Below, one piece after another: positions 1 through 5,085 of a stretch of 5,242 bases of DNA. Source of the stretch: Candidatus Woesearchaeota archaeon (GTDB lineage Archaea; Nanobdellota; Nanobdellia; Woesearchaeales; UBA11576); contig JAHWIS010000119.1 of the NCBI GenBank assembly GCA_019322385.1, positions 1 through 5,242 of the forward strand. Direction: 5' to 3'. Position 1 is the first letter of the stretch, and each line of letters begins with the position of its first letter. Both the position numbers and the translations under genes were made by a program. The notes under the pieces were generated by a model, which had not been told where the DNA came from, ran no database searches, and saw only the letters and a program-made list of their open reading frames with translations.

Positions 1-1
1 A

Positions 2-643
2 AAAGGAAAATCACTTCTCTGGAATGCAGAGACAAAGCTCAAGAACTGGCTTGTCCCTTGCGTGCCGAAATCTGTTGAGACATATCATCTTACCATGACC
101 ACAGTCCTGTGGAGCATCGGCGTAATAATCTTCTGCTTCTTAGCAACGTATGATATCATCTGGCTATGGGGATCCTCTGCGATGATCTTCTTCCAATATA
201 TAACAGACCTGCTGGATGGAGAGATAGGCAGGCGCAGGAACACAGGTCTCATCAAATGGGGATATTACATGGACCACTTCCTGGATTACATATTCCTATG
301 TTCATTGATTATCGGCTATGCTATATTGATGCCTGACCAATACCTCCTTACGCAGCTGTTCATCCTGATGCTGTTCGGCGCTTTCATGGTCAACTCATAC
401 CTGGGCTTTGCAACAACAAATGAATTCAAGATAAGCTACATGAAGATAGGCCCTACAGAAGTGAGGATAGGCTTTATCGCAGTGAACACCATGATAATAT
501 TCTTCGGCAAGACATACACAGCTCCTGCAATACCGTTCATCATGATCTTTGCACTTTTAGGACTCATATTTACAGTGTATAGGTCCCAGAAACATATATG
601 GGAACTGGATATGGCGAATAAAGGAAAGCAAAAGAAGAGATAA
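2..643 (+). CDS. CDP-alcohol phosphatidyltransferase family membrane protein (5' end outside window)
   Basis: Integral membrane enzyme family that transfers a phospho-alcohol between a CDP-activated donor and an acceptor, making phospholipid headgroups or archaeal ether-lipid derivatives. The signature D-x2-D-G-x2-A-R-x(n)-G-x3-D-x3-D is visible at bases 206-286 as DLLDGEIGR followed by GYYMDHFLD. All four metal-binding aspartates are present, but the usual Ala before Arg is Gly. About six hydrophobic segments surround it, and the C-terminus is a Lys/Arg-rich tail. The first in-frame start codon is GTG at 62. However, the frame is open to the window edge, and the residues before it (NWLVPCVP, then KSVETYHLT) resemble the family's usual lead-in to the first membrane helix, so the gene probably starts before position 1. 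The donor/acceptor cannot be told from the sequence. The stop at 641-643 is followed by 337 non-coding bases, so it is probably not in the nrd operon. Confidence 0.85.
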   Translation, partial: KGKSLLWNAETKLKNWLVPCVPKSVETYHLTMTTVLWSIGVIIFCFLATYDIIWLWGSSAMIFFQYITDLLDGEIGRRRNTGLIKWGYYMDHFLDYIFLCSLIIGYAILMPDQYLLTQLFILMLFGAFMVNSYLGFATTNEFKISYMKIGPTEVRIGFIAVNTMIIFFGKTYTAPAIPFIMIFALLGLIFTVYRSQKHIWELDMANKGKQKKR

Positions 644-770
644 TGTGGCTTGCACAGAAAGAGGGAATTTCATCACTGCAGTAAGGTATTGGTGTTAGAG
701 AGTCTGTAACGGTTTATAGGATATTCTTTCAATAGGTTTTACTGGGAAATGGTGTCGCACAGCATCATAA

Positions 771-776
771 TTTTTT
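771..776 (+). terminator. T-tract, possible terminator of the upstream gene
   Basis: Six consecutive T residues lie 128 bases after the phosphatidyltransferase stop codon, with no strong stem before them. Archaeal RNA polymerase can terminate at T-runs without a hairpin, so this is a candidate only. A second T-run at 800-805 is equally possible. Confidence 0.2.
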
Positions 777-817
777 GAAAGCCATCATTGAATTCTATAT
801 TTTTTACAACAAAAATA

Positions 818-825
818 CTTAAATA
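818..825 (+). promoter_or_regulatory. TATA box of the nrdR-nrdD operon (predicted)
   Basis: CTTAAATA matches the archaeal TATA consensus TTTAWATA at seven of eight positions and is preceded by an A-rich stretch (CAAAAATA) that can serve as a TFB recognition element. Using the 27-28 base distance from TATA centre to start seen at the two other promoters in this window, transcription would begin near 849. That is the centre of the first NrdR-like box, and the arrangement fits repression by promoter occlusion. It implies a leader of about 130 bases. A second TATA-like element, TCTATATT at 794-801, is an alternative. Confidence 0.5.
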
Positions 826-841
826 CTAGTTGTGAAGAGTT

Positions 842-857
842 ACACCATTGGTTGTGT
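842..857. promoter_or_regulatory. NrdR box 1 (candidate operator)
   Basis: ACACCATTGGTTGTGT is an imperfect palindrome with perfect ACAC/GTGT outer arms and one further A/T pair inside, centred between 849 and 850. It matches 12 of 16 positions of the bacterial NrdR-box consensus acaCwAtATaTwGtgt. It overlies the predicted transcription start of the operon that begins with nrdR. Its partner box is centred 32 bp downstream. This is the established geometry of NrdR sites, which occur in pairs about three helical turns apart. Confidence 0.7.
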
Positions 858-873
858 TCCAGGTGTTGCGCAA

Positions 874-889
874 CCACAACATGTTGTGT
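874..889. promoter_or_regulatory. NrdR box 2 (candidate operator)
   Basis: CCACAACATGTTGTGT contains a perfect 14-bp palindrome, CACAACATGTTGTG (875-888), centred between 881 and 882. It matches 13 of 16 positions of the NrdR-box consensus. The 8-base block GTTGTGTT occurs in both boxes, at 851 and 883, exactly 32 bp apart, and 16 bp separate the two 16-mers. A further short palindrome, GTTGCGCAAC (865-874), lies between the boxes. Together with the adjacent nrdR gene this supports autoregulation by NrdR. Confidence 0.75.
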
Positions 890-970
890 TTTTTGTGATT
901 CCGCTGAAATCACGATAAAACAGGGTTTTTCCAGATTTACGCAGCAATTTTTTTTGCCAAAACATTGTTT

Positions 971-974
971 GGAG
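971..974 (+). promoter_or_regulatory. Ribosome binding site of nrdR
   Basis: GGAG with a six-base spacer before ATG 981. It fixes the start of NrdR at that ATG, which is also where the conserved MKCPFC zinc-ribbon sequence begins, rather than at the upstream in-frame TTG 852. Confidence 0.75.
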
Positions 975-980
975 TATACT

Positions 981-1433
981 ATGAAATGCCCATTTTGCGG
1001 AAGCCTTGAGTCAAAGGTCGTTGACAAGCGAGAGACTGAAGAGGACATCGCGACAAGGCGCAGAAGGGAATGCCTCTCCTGCAACAAGAGATACACAACA
1101 TACGAACGCCTGGAAACACTCCCACTCACCATTGTCAAGAAAGACGGCACACGCGAACGATTTGACCGGGCAAAAATCGTTACTGGGCTGCTGAAAGCAT
1201 GCGAAAAGCGGCCAGTGCAAAGAGAGGCCATCAACAAAGTCACTGATGAGATTGAAGCTGAGCTGAAAAGCGCGGATGCCACAGAGATCGAGAGCAAGAA
1301 GATCGGGCAGCTGGTCGTAAAGAAGCTCAAGAAGCTTGACAAGATCGCCTATATCAGATTCGCATCAGTATACAAGGAATTCAAGGACATCGAAGAATTC
1401 GACAAGGAACTGCACAAACTGTTGAAGAAGTAA
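981..1433 (+). CDS. nrdR: Transcriptional regulator NrdR (ribonucleotide reductase repressor)
   Basis: A 150-residue protein, the normal NrdR length. The N-terminal zinc ribbon has two cysteine pairs, C3-x2-C6 (CPFC) and C31-x2-C34 (CLSC), with the conserved basic stretch and YTTYER between and after them. An ATP-cone follows from about residue 48 to 140, with VKKDGTRERFDRAKI, the KRPV motif and the hallmark IAYIRFASVYKEF. In bacteria NrdR binds ATP/dATP in the cone, changes oligomeric state and represses nrd genes when dATP is high. The DNA-binding zinc ribbon recognises paired boxes like those found upstream here. It is the first gene of an apparent operon, 58 bases before nrdD. ATG 981 is chosen for its GGAG site and its alignment with the family N-terminus. 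The open frame back to TTG 852 overlaps the operator and would add a 43-residue Cys-rich extension unlike NrdR. NrdR is mainly bacterial, and its presence in an archaeal context suggests ancient transfer or a lineage-specific retention. Confidence 0.95.
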   Translation: MKCPFCGSLESKVVDKRETEEDIATRRRRECLSCNKRYTTYERLETLPLTIVKKDGTRERFDRAKIVTGLLKACEKRPVQREAINKVTDEIEAELKSADATEIESKKIGQLVVKKLKKLDKIAYIRFASVYKEFKDIEEFDKELHKLLKK

Positions 1434-1444
1434 AATTAACCACC

Positions 1445-1462
1445 CCGCAGCTGATTCTGCGG
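1445..1462 (+). other. Short stem-loop between nrdR and nrdD
   Basis: A perfect six-base-pair GC-rich stem, CCGCAG (1445-1450) with CTGCGG (1457-1462), encloses a six-base loop. It sits 11 bases after the nrdR stop and 29 bases before the nrdD start. No T-run follows, so it is not a clear terminator. It may act as an mRNA processing or stability element, or it may be incidental. Confidence 0.4.
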
Positions 1463-1491
1463 AAACTACAGAAAAGAGAGGCTGGTAAAAA

Positions 1492-3513
1492 ATGGAGGAG
1501 CTGAACAAGGTACGCAGAGTCCAAAAAAGAGATGGACAACTAGTTCTATTCGATGAAAACAAGATATGCGACTGCATATTCAAGGCAGTTAAGGCTGTAG
1601 GGCAGGATGACTACGGCAAGGCAAAAGGCCTCTCAACAAAGACATCAAGCATACTCGACATATTCTTCAAAGGTGGTGTAATTCCCACAGTAGAGATGAT
1701 ACAGGACCTGATAGAGAAAGTCCTGATCGAAAGCTCTGAAGTCGACATCGCCAAGGCTTATATCCTGTATAGGGACCAGAGGAGAAGGCTGAGGGATGAA
1801 GGCGCTGCAATGATGGATGTCCAGAAGACAATGGACGGCTATCTAAAACAGTCAGACTGGAGGGTTGCAGAGAACGCAAACATGAACTATTCTTTATCCG
1901 GTCTTTTGATGCACGCAGCCACTTCTGTGTTCGCTCATTATACTCTTAATACAGTATACCCTACAGAGACCGCAGATGCCCATAAGAATGGTGATTTGCA
2001 CATCCATGACCTCGGGATGGGCATAGCAGGATACTGCGCAGGATGGTCTTTGCGTCAATTGCTGGCTGAGGGGTTCAACGGCGTGCCTGGAAAGATAGAC
2101 TCAAAGCCGCCAAAGCATTTTGACAGCGCATTGTGGCAGATAATCAACTTCATAGGGACACTGCAGAATGAATGGGCAGGAGCACAGGCATTCAGCTCAT
2201 TCGACACCTATCTTGCACCTCTTGTCAAGTCAGATGAAATCCCATACAAGAAGGTAAAGCAGGCACTGCAAGGATTCATCTTCAACATGAATGTGCCTAC
2301 GCGATGGGGCGGACAGACACCATTCACTAATTTAACTATTGACTGGGTAGTGCCAGAGGATATGCGCAACAAGAAAGCGATAGTAGGCGGCAAAGAGGCA
2401 GACTTCACATACGGAGACTGCCAGAAAGAGATGGACATGATCAACAGGGCATTCATGGAAGTCATCACAGAAGGAGATGCAAAAGGGAGGGTGTTCACTT
2501 TCCCGATACCCACATACAATATCACGCGTGACTTTGACTGGGACAGCGAGAATGCTGTACTGCTCTTTGACATGACAGCAAAGTACGGAATACCATACTT
2601 CCAGAACTTCATCAATTCTGAACTGAAGCCGAGTGATGTAAGGAGCATGTGCTGCAGGCTGCAGATGGACATGAGGGAGTTAAGACAGAAAGGCGGCGGA
2701 CTGTTCGGAGCAGTTGAGATGACTGGTTCTATAGGTGTTGTCACGATCAACTTGCCCAGGATAGGGTATCTAGCAAAGACAAAGGAAGAGTTCTATGAAC
2801 GGCTTACTAAGCTTATGGACTTTGCAAAAGACAGCCTGGAGATAAAGAGGAAGCTGGTGCAGAGGAACATGGACAATGGCCTGATGCCATTTACGAAGAG
2901 GTATTTGGGAACATTGCAGAACCATTTCAATACCATAGGGATCAATGGCATGAACGAGGCATTGATGAACTTTTTAGGGGCTGATGTGACGATATCCACA
3001 AAGAAAGGGATAGTCTTTGCAGAGCAAGTGCTTGACTTCATGAGGGATAGGTTAACGAAATACCAGGAAGAGACAGGGCACATATATAATTTAGAGGCTA
3101 CACCTGCAGAGGGGACAGCTTATCGTTTTGCAAAGATAGACAAGGACAGATATCCTGACATCATGACAGCAGGCAAGGATGAGCCTTATTACACGAATTC
3201 AACGCAACTGCCTGTGAACTATACAACAGATGTCTTTGAAGCTTTGGAGTTGCAGGATTCTTTACAGATCCGATATACTGGCGGGACAGTGTTGCATGGG
3301 TTCTTAGGAGAGATGGTGTCAGATGCGGAAACGTGCAAGAAGCTGGTGAAGAGGATAGCCTATAATTTCAGATTACCTTATTTTACGATAACACCGACAT
3401 TCAGCGTATGCCCAAAGCACGGGTATATCCCTGGCAGGCACGAGACCTGCCCATACGATGATTCAGAAGACGAGAAGACAGCGCAAGAGATAGGTGTAAG
3501 AACCACAGGATAA
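1492..3513 (+). CDS. nrdD: Anaerobic (class III) ribonucleoside-triphosphate reductase, large part lacking the glycyl-radical C-terminus
   Basis: Reduces ribonucleotides to deoxyribonucleotides without oxygen, using protein radicals. Residues ~5-97 form an ATP-cone (RRVQKRDGQLVLFDENKI) for dATP/ATP control of activity. The ten-stranded barrel core follows: HIHDLG at 170-175, YCAGW with C182 (the position of the second active-site cysteine of E. coli/T4 NrdD), RWGGQTPFTNLT at 271-282, MCCR at 386-389 with C388 as the likely thiyl-radical cysteine, NSTQLPV at 569-575 and YTGGTVLHG at 595-603. The chain reaches the C-terminal metal-site region, with C640-x2-H643 and H650-x2-C653. It then leaves the family pattern right after the second CP and ends in a 19-residue acidic tail. 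The glycine-radical motif that normally follows is absent and lies in the next ORF. The large chain plus that ORF total 739 residues, a normal NrdD length. GAGG at 1478-1481 is a weak ribosome site ten bases before the ATG. Confidence 0.95.
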   Translation: MEELNKVRRVQKRDGQLVLFDENKICDCIFKAVKAVGQDDYGKAKGLSTKTSSILDIFFKGGVIPTVEMIQDLIEKVLIESSEVDIAKAYILYRDQRRRLRDEGAAMMDVQKTMDGYLKQSDWRVAENANMNYSLSGLLMHAATSVFAHYTLNTVYPTETADAHKNGDLHIHDLGMGIAGYCAGWSLRQLLAEGFNGVPGKIDSKPPKHFDSALWQIINFIGTLQNEWAGAQAFSSFDTYLAPLVKSDEIPYKKVKQALQGFIFNMNVPTRWGGQTPFTNLTIDWVVPEDMRNKKAIVGGKEADFTYGDCQKEMDMINRAFMEVITEGDAKGRVFTFPIPTYNITRDFDWDSENAVLLFDMTAKYGIPYFQNFINSELKPSDVRSMCCRLQMDMRELRQKGGGLFGAVEMTGSIGVVTINLPRIGYLAKTKEEFYERLTKLMDFAKDSLEIKRKLVQRNMDNGLMPFTKRYLGTLQNHFNTIGINGMNEALMNFLGADVTISTKKGIVFAEQVLDFMRDRLTKYQEETGHIYNLEATPAEGTAYRFAKIDKDRYPDIMTAGKDEPYYTNSTQLPVNYTTDVFEALELQDSLQIRYTGGTVLHGFLGEMVSDAETCKKLVKRIAYNFRLPYFTITPTFSVCPKHGYIPGRHETCPYDDSEDEKTAQEIGVRTTG

Positions 3514-3518
3514 AAAAA

Positions 3519-3525
3519 GGAGGTG
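3519..3525 (+). promoter_or_regulatory. Strong Shine-Dalgarno site before the separate glycyl-radical ORF
   Basis: GGAGGTG, a full-length match to the complement of the archaeal 16S 3' end (CACCTCC), with a seven-base spacer to ATG 3533. It is the strongest ribosome site in the window and follows the nrdD stop codon by only five bases. It argues that the short downstream ORF is translated in its own right, possibly in excess over the large subunit. It also favours ATG 3533 over ATG 3548, which would lose Cys4. Confidence 0.8.
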
Positions 3526-3532
3526 CATTGAC

Positions 3533-3733
3533 ATGACAAAATGCGGGATGAGCTGCGAAATCTTTTCAAGGGTTGTTGGGTATCACCGACCTGTACAGAA
3601 CTGGAACAAGGGAAAGAAAGAAGAGTTCAAGGACAGGGTAGAGTTTGACGAGAAGGTGAGCATCGGCAGCGAACTGGCAACAAAAGGCCAGCCAAAGACA
3701 GAGATGGAGATGAAGAACAAGTTCACGTTCTGA
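3533..3733 (+). CDS. Stand-alone glycyl-radical domain of class III ribonucleotide reductase
   Basis: A 66-residue protein matching the C-terminal end of NrdD. It opens with K3-C4-G-M-S-C8, the second half of the NrdD zinc-ribbon sequence, then SRVVGY with G16 as the predicted radical glycine, and then RPVQNWNKGKKEEF (19-32), typical of class III reductases. A charged tail of about 30 residues follows. In ordinary NrdD this segment is the end of a single chain; here it is separate, in the +1 frame relative to the large ORF, 19 bases downstream with its own strong ribosome site. Inferred role: NrdG puts the radical on G16, and the domain docks on the large chain so that G16 lies near C388. A functional parallel is GrcA/YfiD, a small glycyl-radical protein that complements cleaved pyruvate formate-lyase. 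All key residues are intact, which argues against decay. The alternative is a sequencing or recent frameshift split of one gene. I know no symbol for such a subunit. Confidence 0.88.
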   Translation: MTKCGMSCEIFSRVVGYHRPVQNWNKGKKEEFKDRVEFDEKVSIGSELATKGQPKTEMEMKNKFTF

Positions 3734-3737
3734 AATC

Positions 3738-3744
3738 TTTTTTT
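3738..3744 (+). terminator. T-tract after the glycyl-radical ORF, possible partial terminator
   Basis: Seven T residues in the 29-base gap before the redoxin gene. Archaeal polymerase may terminate partly here. The adjacent TTTAAATT is only 17 bases before ATG 3763, too close to serve as that gene's TATA box, and the redoxin has its own ribosome site, so read-through from the operon is expected. Confidence 0.25.
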
Positions 3745-3762
3745 AAATTAGGTGTTTTTCAT

Positions 3763-4005
3763 ATGAAATATAAGCTTTTTACAACACAGTTTTGCCACAG
3801 ATGCCCTTCGATGAAGGAGTTCATGGCTTCACAGGACAAGGTAGAAGGAGAGATTGTGAACTGCTCAGACGCTCCAGGATTCGAAGAGGCAAAGAAGTTT
3901 GATGTAACTGGAGTTCCTGTTGTTGTTTTTCTTGATGATGAAGGGCAGGAAGTGAAACGGTGCATGGAGCCGTCAGAGGTAGAGGAGTTCTTGGGAAATC
4001 TTTAA
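3763..4005 (+). CDS. Glutaredoxin/NrdH-like redoxin (thioredoxin fold)
   Basis: An 80-residue thioredoxin-fold protein. The first strand (YKLFTT) is followed by the dithiol active site C11-H-R-C14-P, then the cis-proline motif TGVPVVVF with P52, then the C-terminal strand and helix (E69-L80). Two more cysteines (C34, C67) lie outside the active site. It would be a small cytoplasmic disulfide reductase. Placement directly behind the NrdD genes, with SD AGGTG at 3750-3754 and an eight-base spacer, suggests it passes electrons to the ribonucleotide reductase. Some class III reductases are known to use formate and others a thioredoxin or glutaredoxin-like donor; this context points to the latter. 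Assignment as NrdH is by context and size rather than by a diagnostic motif: the usual NrdH active site is CxQC, here CHRC, so no symbol is given. Confidence 0.85.
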   Translation: MKYKLFTTQFCHRCPSMKEFMASQDKVEGEIVNCSDAPGFEEAKKFDVTGVPVVVFLDDEGQEVKRCMEPSEVEEFLGNL

Positions 4006-4008
4006 ATA
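4001..4008 (+). promoter_or_regulatory. TATA box for a leaderless transcript of the membrane-protein gene
   Basis: TTTAAATA is a perfect match to the archaeal TATA consensus. It overlaps the redoxin stop codon (4003-4005). Its centre lies 27.5 bases before ATG 4032, the distance expected from TATA centre to transcription start, and no Shine-Dalgarno sequence lies between. The mRNA should therefore start at or very near the ATG. Confidence 0.7.
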
Positions 4009-4031
4009 GTCTGAATGGTTAACTTTTTCTG

Positions 4032-5063
4032 ATGAAATTCAATCCTTTCCACTATGTTGAGCCAGGCATAGATGATATGAAGAATCTTCTGTTTCCGTTC
4101 AGGTTCAAGAAGTGGCTTAAGCTGGGTCTTATCTCATTGCTTTCTGCTAATGCCGGGAGTGGAGGGGGAGGTAGCCCTAACTTCAACATACCTTCGACTC
4201 CTCTAAGGAATGGAGGGACGCCAGAGCCTACAGGCAATTTCACAAACATCACCAATGAGATCACCGGAAAAGCGACAAAAGGCGCAAAAGAGAGTCTTGG
4301 TGCGTTGTATTACCTGATCATACCTTTCATAATTCTTTTCATCGTGCTTATGCTTGTGATGAGCTGGATCACAAGCGTATTCTCATTCATATTCCTTGAA
4401 GCGCTTGTGACAGGGAAGGTGCAGATAAGGAAAGCATGGAGAAGGCAGAAGCCATTAGGATGGTCGTTTTTTCTGTTTAGGATCGTGATTGGACTGATAA
4501 TACTCGCAGTGATGGGGCTGTTCTCATTACCTTTTGTTGTTCCTATGGTTATGCAGGGCGCTACAGCATATTTCGAGAACTTTGCGCTCATCAGCCTTGC
4601 ATGGATGATACCTTTTTTGCTGTTGTTCATGATCGTGATGATCCTGTTCGGCGTGTTCTATTCATTGGTGTTCCATTTTAGTCTGGTTCATATGTATTTC
4701 ACGAAAAGAGGTATCAGGCAGAGCATCAAAGACACATTCAAGAGGATAAACAAGAACAAGCTCGAGGTGTTCATCTTTCTTCTTGCGCGTATTGTGATAA
4801 ATATTGTGACAGGGCTTGCAGGGATACTTGTATTACTTGCGCTGCTGGTACCATTCCTGATAATAGCGATACCAATAGGCATTATGGTCTATGCAATAGG
4901 CAGCGCAATAGGGTGGGGCGTTATATCTATAACCATTGCAGTTATTGTAGGTATTGCATTAATACTGTTCCTCATATATGTCCTTATGGTTATTCTGCTT
5001 CCTATCACCACATTCGCAAGGTATTTCTCGATAAGGAACTATAAGGTGTTGATGAAGAAATAG
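4032..5063 (+). CDS. Polytopic membrane protein of unknown function (resembles the archaeal DUF7544-type family)
   Basis: A 343-residue hydrophobic protein. The N-terminus carries a short soluble part, then KKWLKLGLISLLSAN (26-40), then a Gly-rich, Asn/Pro/Thr-rich loop at ~41-90 (AGSGGGGSP). It then has about six to seven membrane stretches at roughly 91-122, 143-163, 165-178, 185-219, 245-290 (possibly two) and 292-328. A basic amphipathic segment (RGIRQSIKDTFKRINKNK, 226-243) divides the two halves, and the C-terminus is basic. The sequence 'RxWLKLG..SLL' followed by a Gly-rich segment is like a haloarchaeal membrane-protein family I recall as DUF7544, sometimes grouped near DUF4013; this is from memory and not certain. 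No enzymatic or transport motif is visible. It sits between the redoxin and nrdG but has its own leaderless promoter, so a role in ribonucleotide reduction is not implied. ATG 4032 is chosen for the TATA spacing. Confidence 0.85.
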   Translation: MKFNPFHYVEPGIDDMKNLLFPFRFKKWLKLGLISLLSANAGSGGGGSPNFNIPSTPLRNGGTPEPTGNFTNITNEITGKATKGAKESLGALYYLIIPFIILFIVLMLVMSWITSVFSFIFLEALVTGKVQIRKAWRRQKPLGWSFFLFRIVIGLIILAVMGLFSLPFVVPMVMQGATAYFENFALISLAWMIPFLLLFMIVMILFGVFYSLVFHFSLVHMYFTKRGIRQSIKDTFKRINKNKLEVFIFLLARIVINIVTGLAGILVLLALLVPFLIIAIPIGIMVYAIGSAIGWGVISITIAVIVGIALILFLIYVLMVILLPITTFARYFSIRNYKVLMKK

Positions 5064-5085
5064 TGTTTAAAAGCACTTCAAAAAA

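Larger units (their letters stand above)
644..980. other. Intergenic region between the phosphatidyltransferase gene and nrdR
   Basis: No convincing protein or tRNA gene is seen in these 337 bases. The left part (644-770) has only fragments of open frame. A run of six T at 771-776 could act as an archaeal T-tract terminator for the upstream gene. From about 790 the region becomes a regulatory segment: AT-rich TATA-like elements, then a cluster of dyad symmetries between 842 and 913 including two NrdR-box-like palindromes, then about 65 bases of leader before the nrdR ribosome site. The nrdR frame stays open up to a TTG at 852, but this extension is judged non-coding (see the nrdR entry). Confidence 0.7.

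Noticed and set aside
62..643. GTG 62 as the true start of the phosphatidyltransferase
   Set aside because: The frame is open upstream to the window edge, and the preceding residues look like the conserved lead-in to the first helix. No ribosome site precedes GTG 62.
644..850. tRNA, C/D-box RNA or CRISPR repeat in the intergenic region
   Set aside because: No cloverleaf, no paired C and D boxes and no regularly spaced repeats could be found by reading either strand.
852..980. N-terminal extension of NrdR from an in-frame TTG, giving a Cys-rich 43-residue leader (CSRCC...CCVFC)
   Set aside because: The cysteine codons come from the TGT/TGC content of the operator palindromes. The family N-terminus and a GGAG ribosome site both sit at ATG 981, giving the usual 150-residue protein.
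785..1342. Long reverse-strand open frame opposite nrdR and the operator
   Set aside because: It lies antisense to a clearly recognised gene, reads as Ser/Val/Phe-rich shadow sequence, and has no recognisable motif or start context.
2208..2750. Long reverse-strand open frame opposite nrdD
   Set aside because: It is a shadow of the conserved NrdD core with low-information composition. No independent evidence supports coding.
3533..3733. Short glycyl-radical ORF as a pseudogene fragment of nrdD
   Set aside because: All motif residues are intact, the reading frame is clean to its stop, and it has the best ribosome site in the window. The large ORF is also intact. Decay would not be expected to keep these together.
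3742..3749. TTTAAATT as a TATA box for the redoxin gene
   Set aside because: It is centred only about 17 bases before the ATG, so transcription would start inside the gene. The gene has an SD site and fits as an internal operon member.
5062..5077. AGTG...CACT inverted repeat upstream of nrdG as an NrdR box
   Set aside because: The arms have the opposite sense to the ACAC...GTGT consensus, there is no partner box at 31-32 bp, and it overlaps the end of the preceding gene. No support beyond four-base arms.
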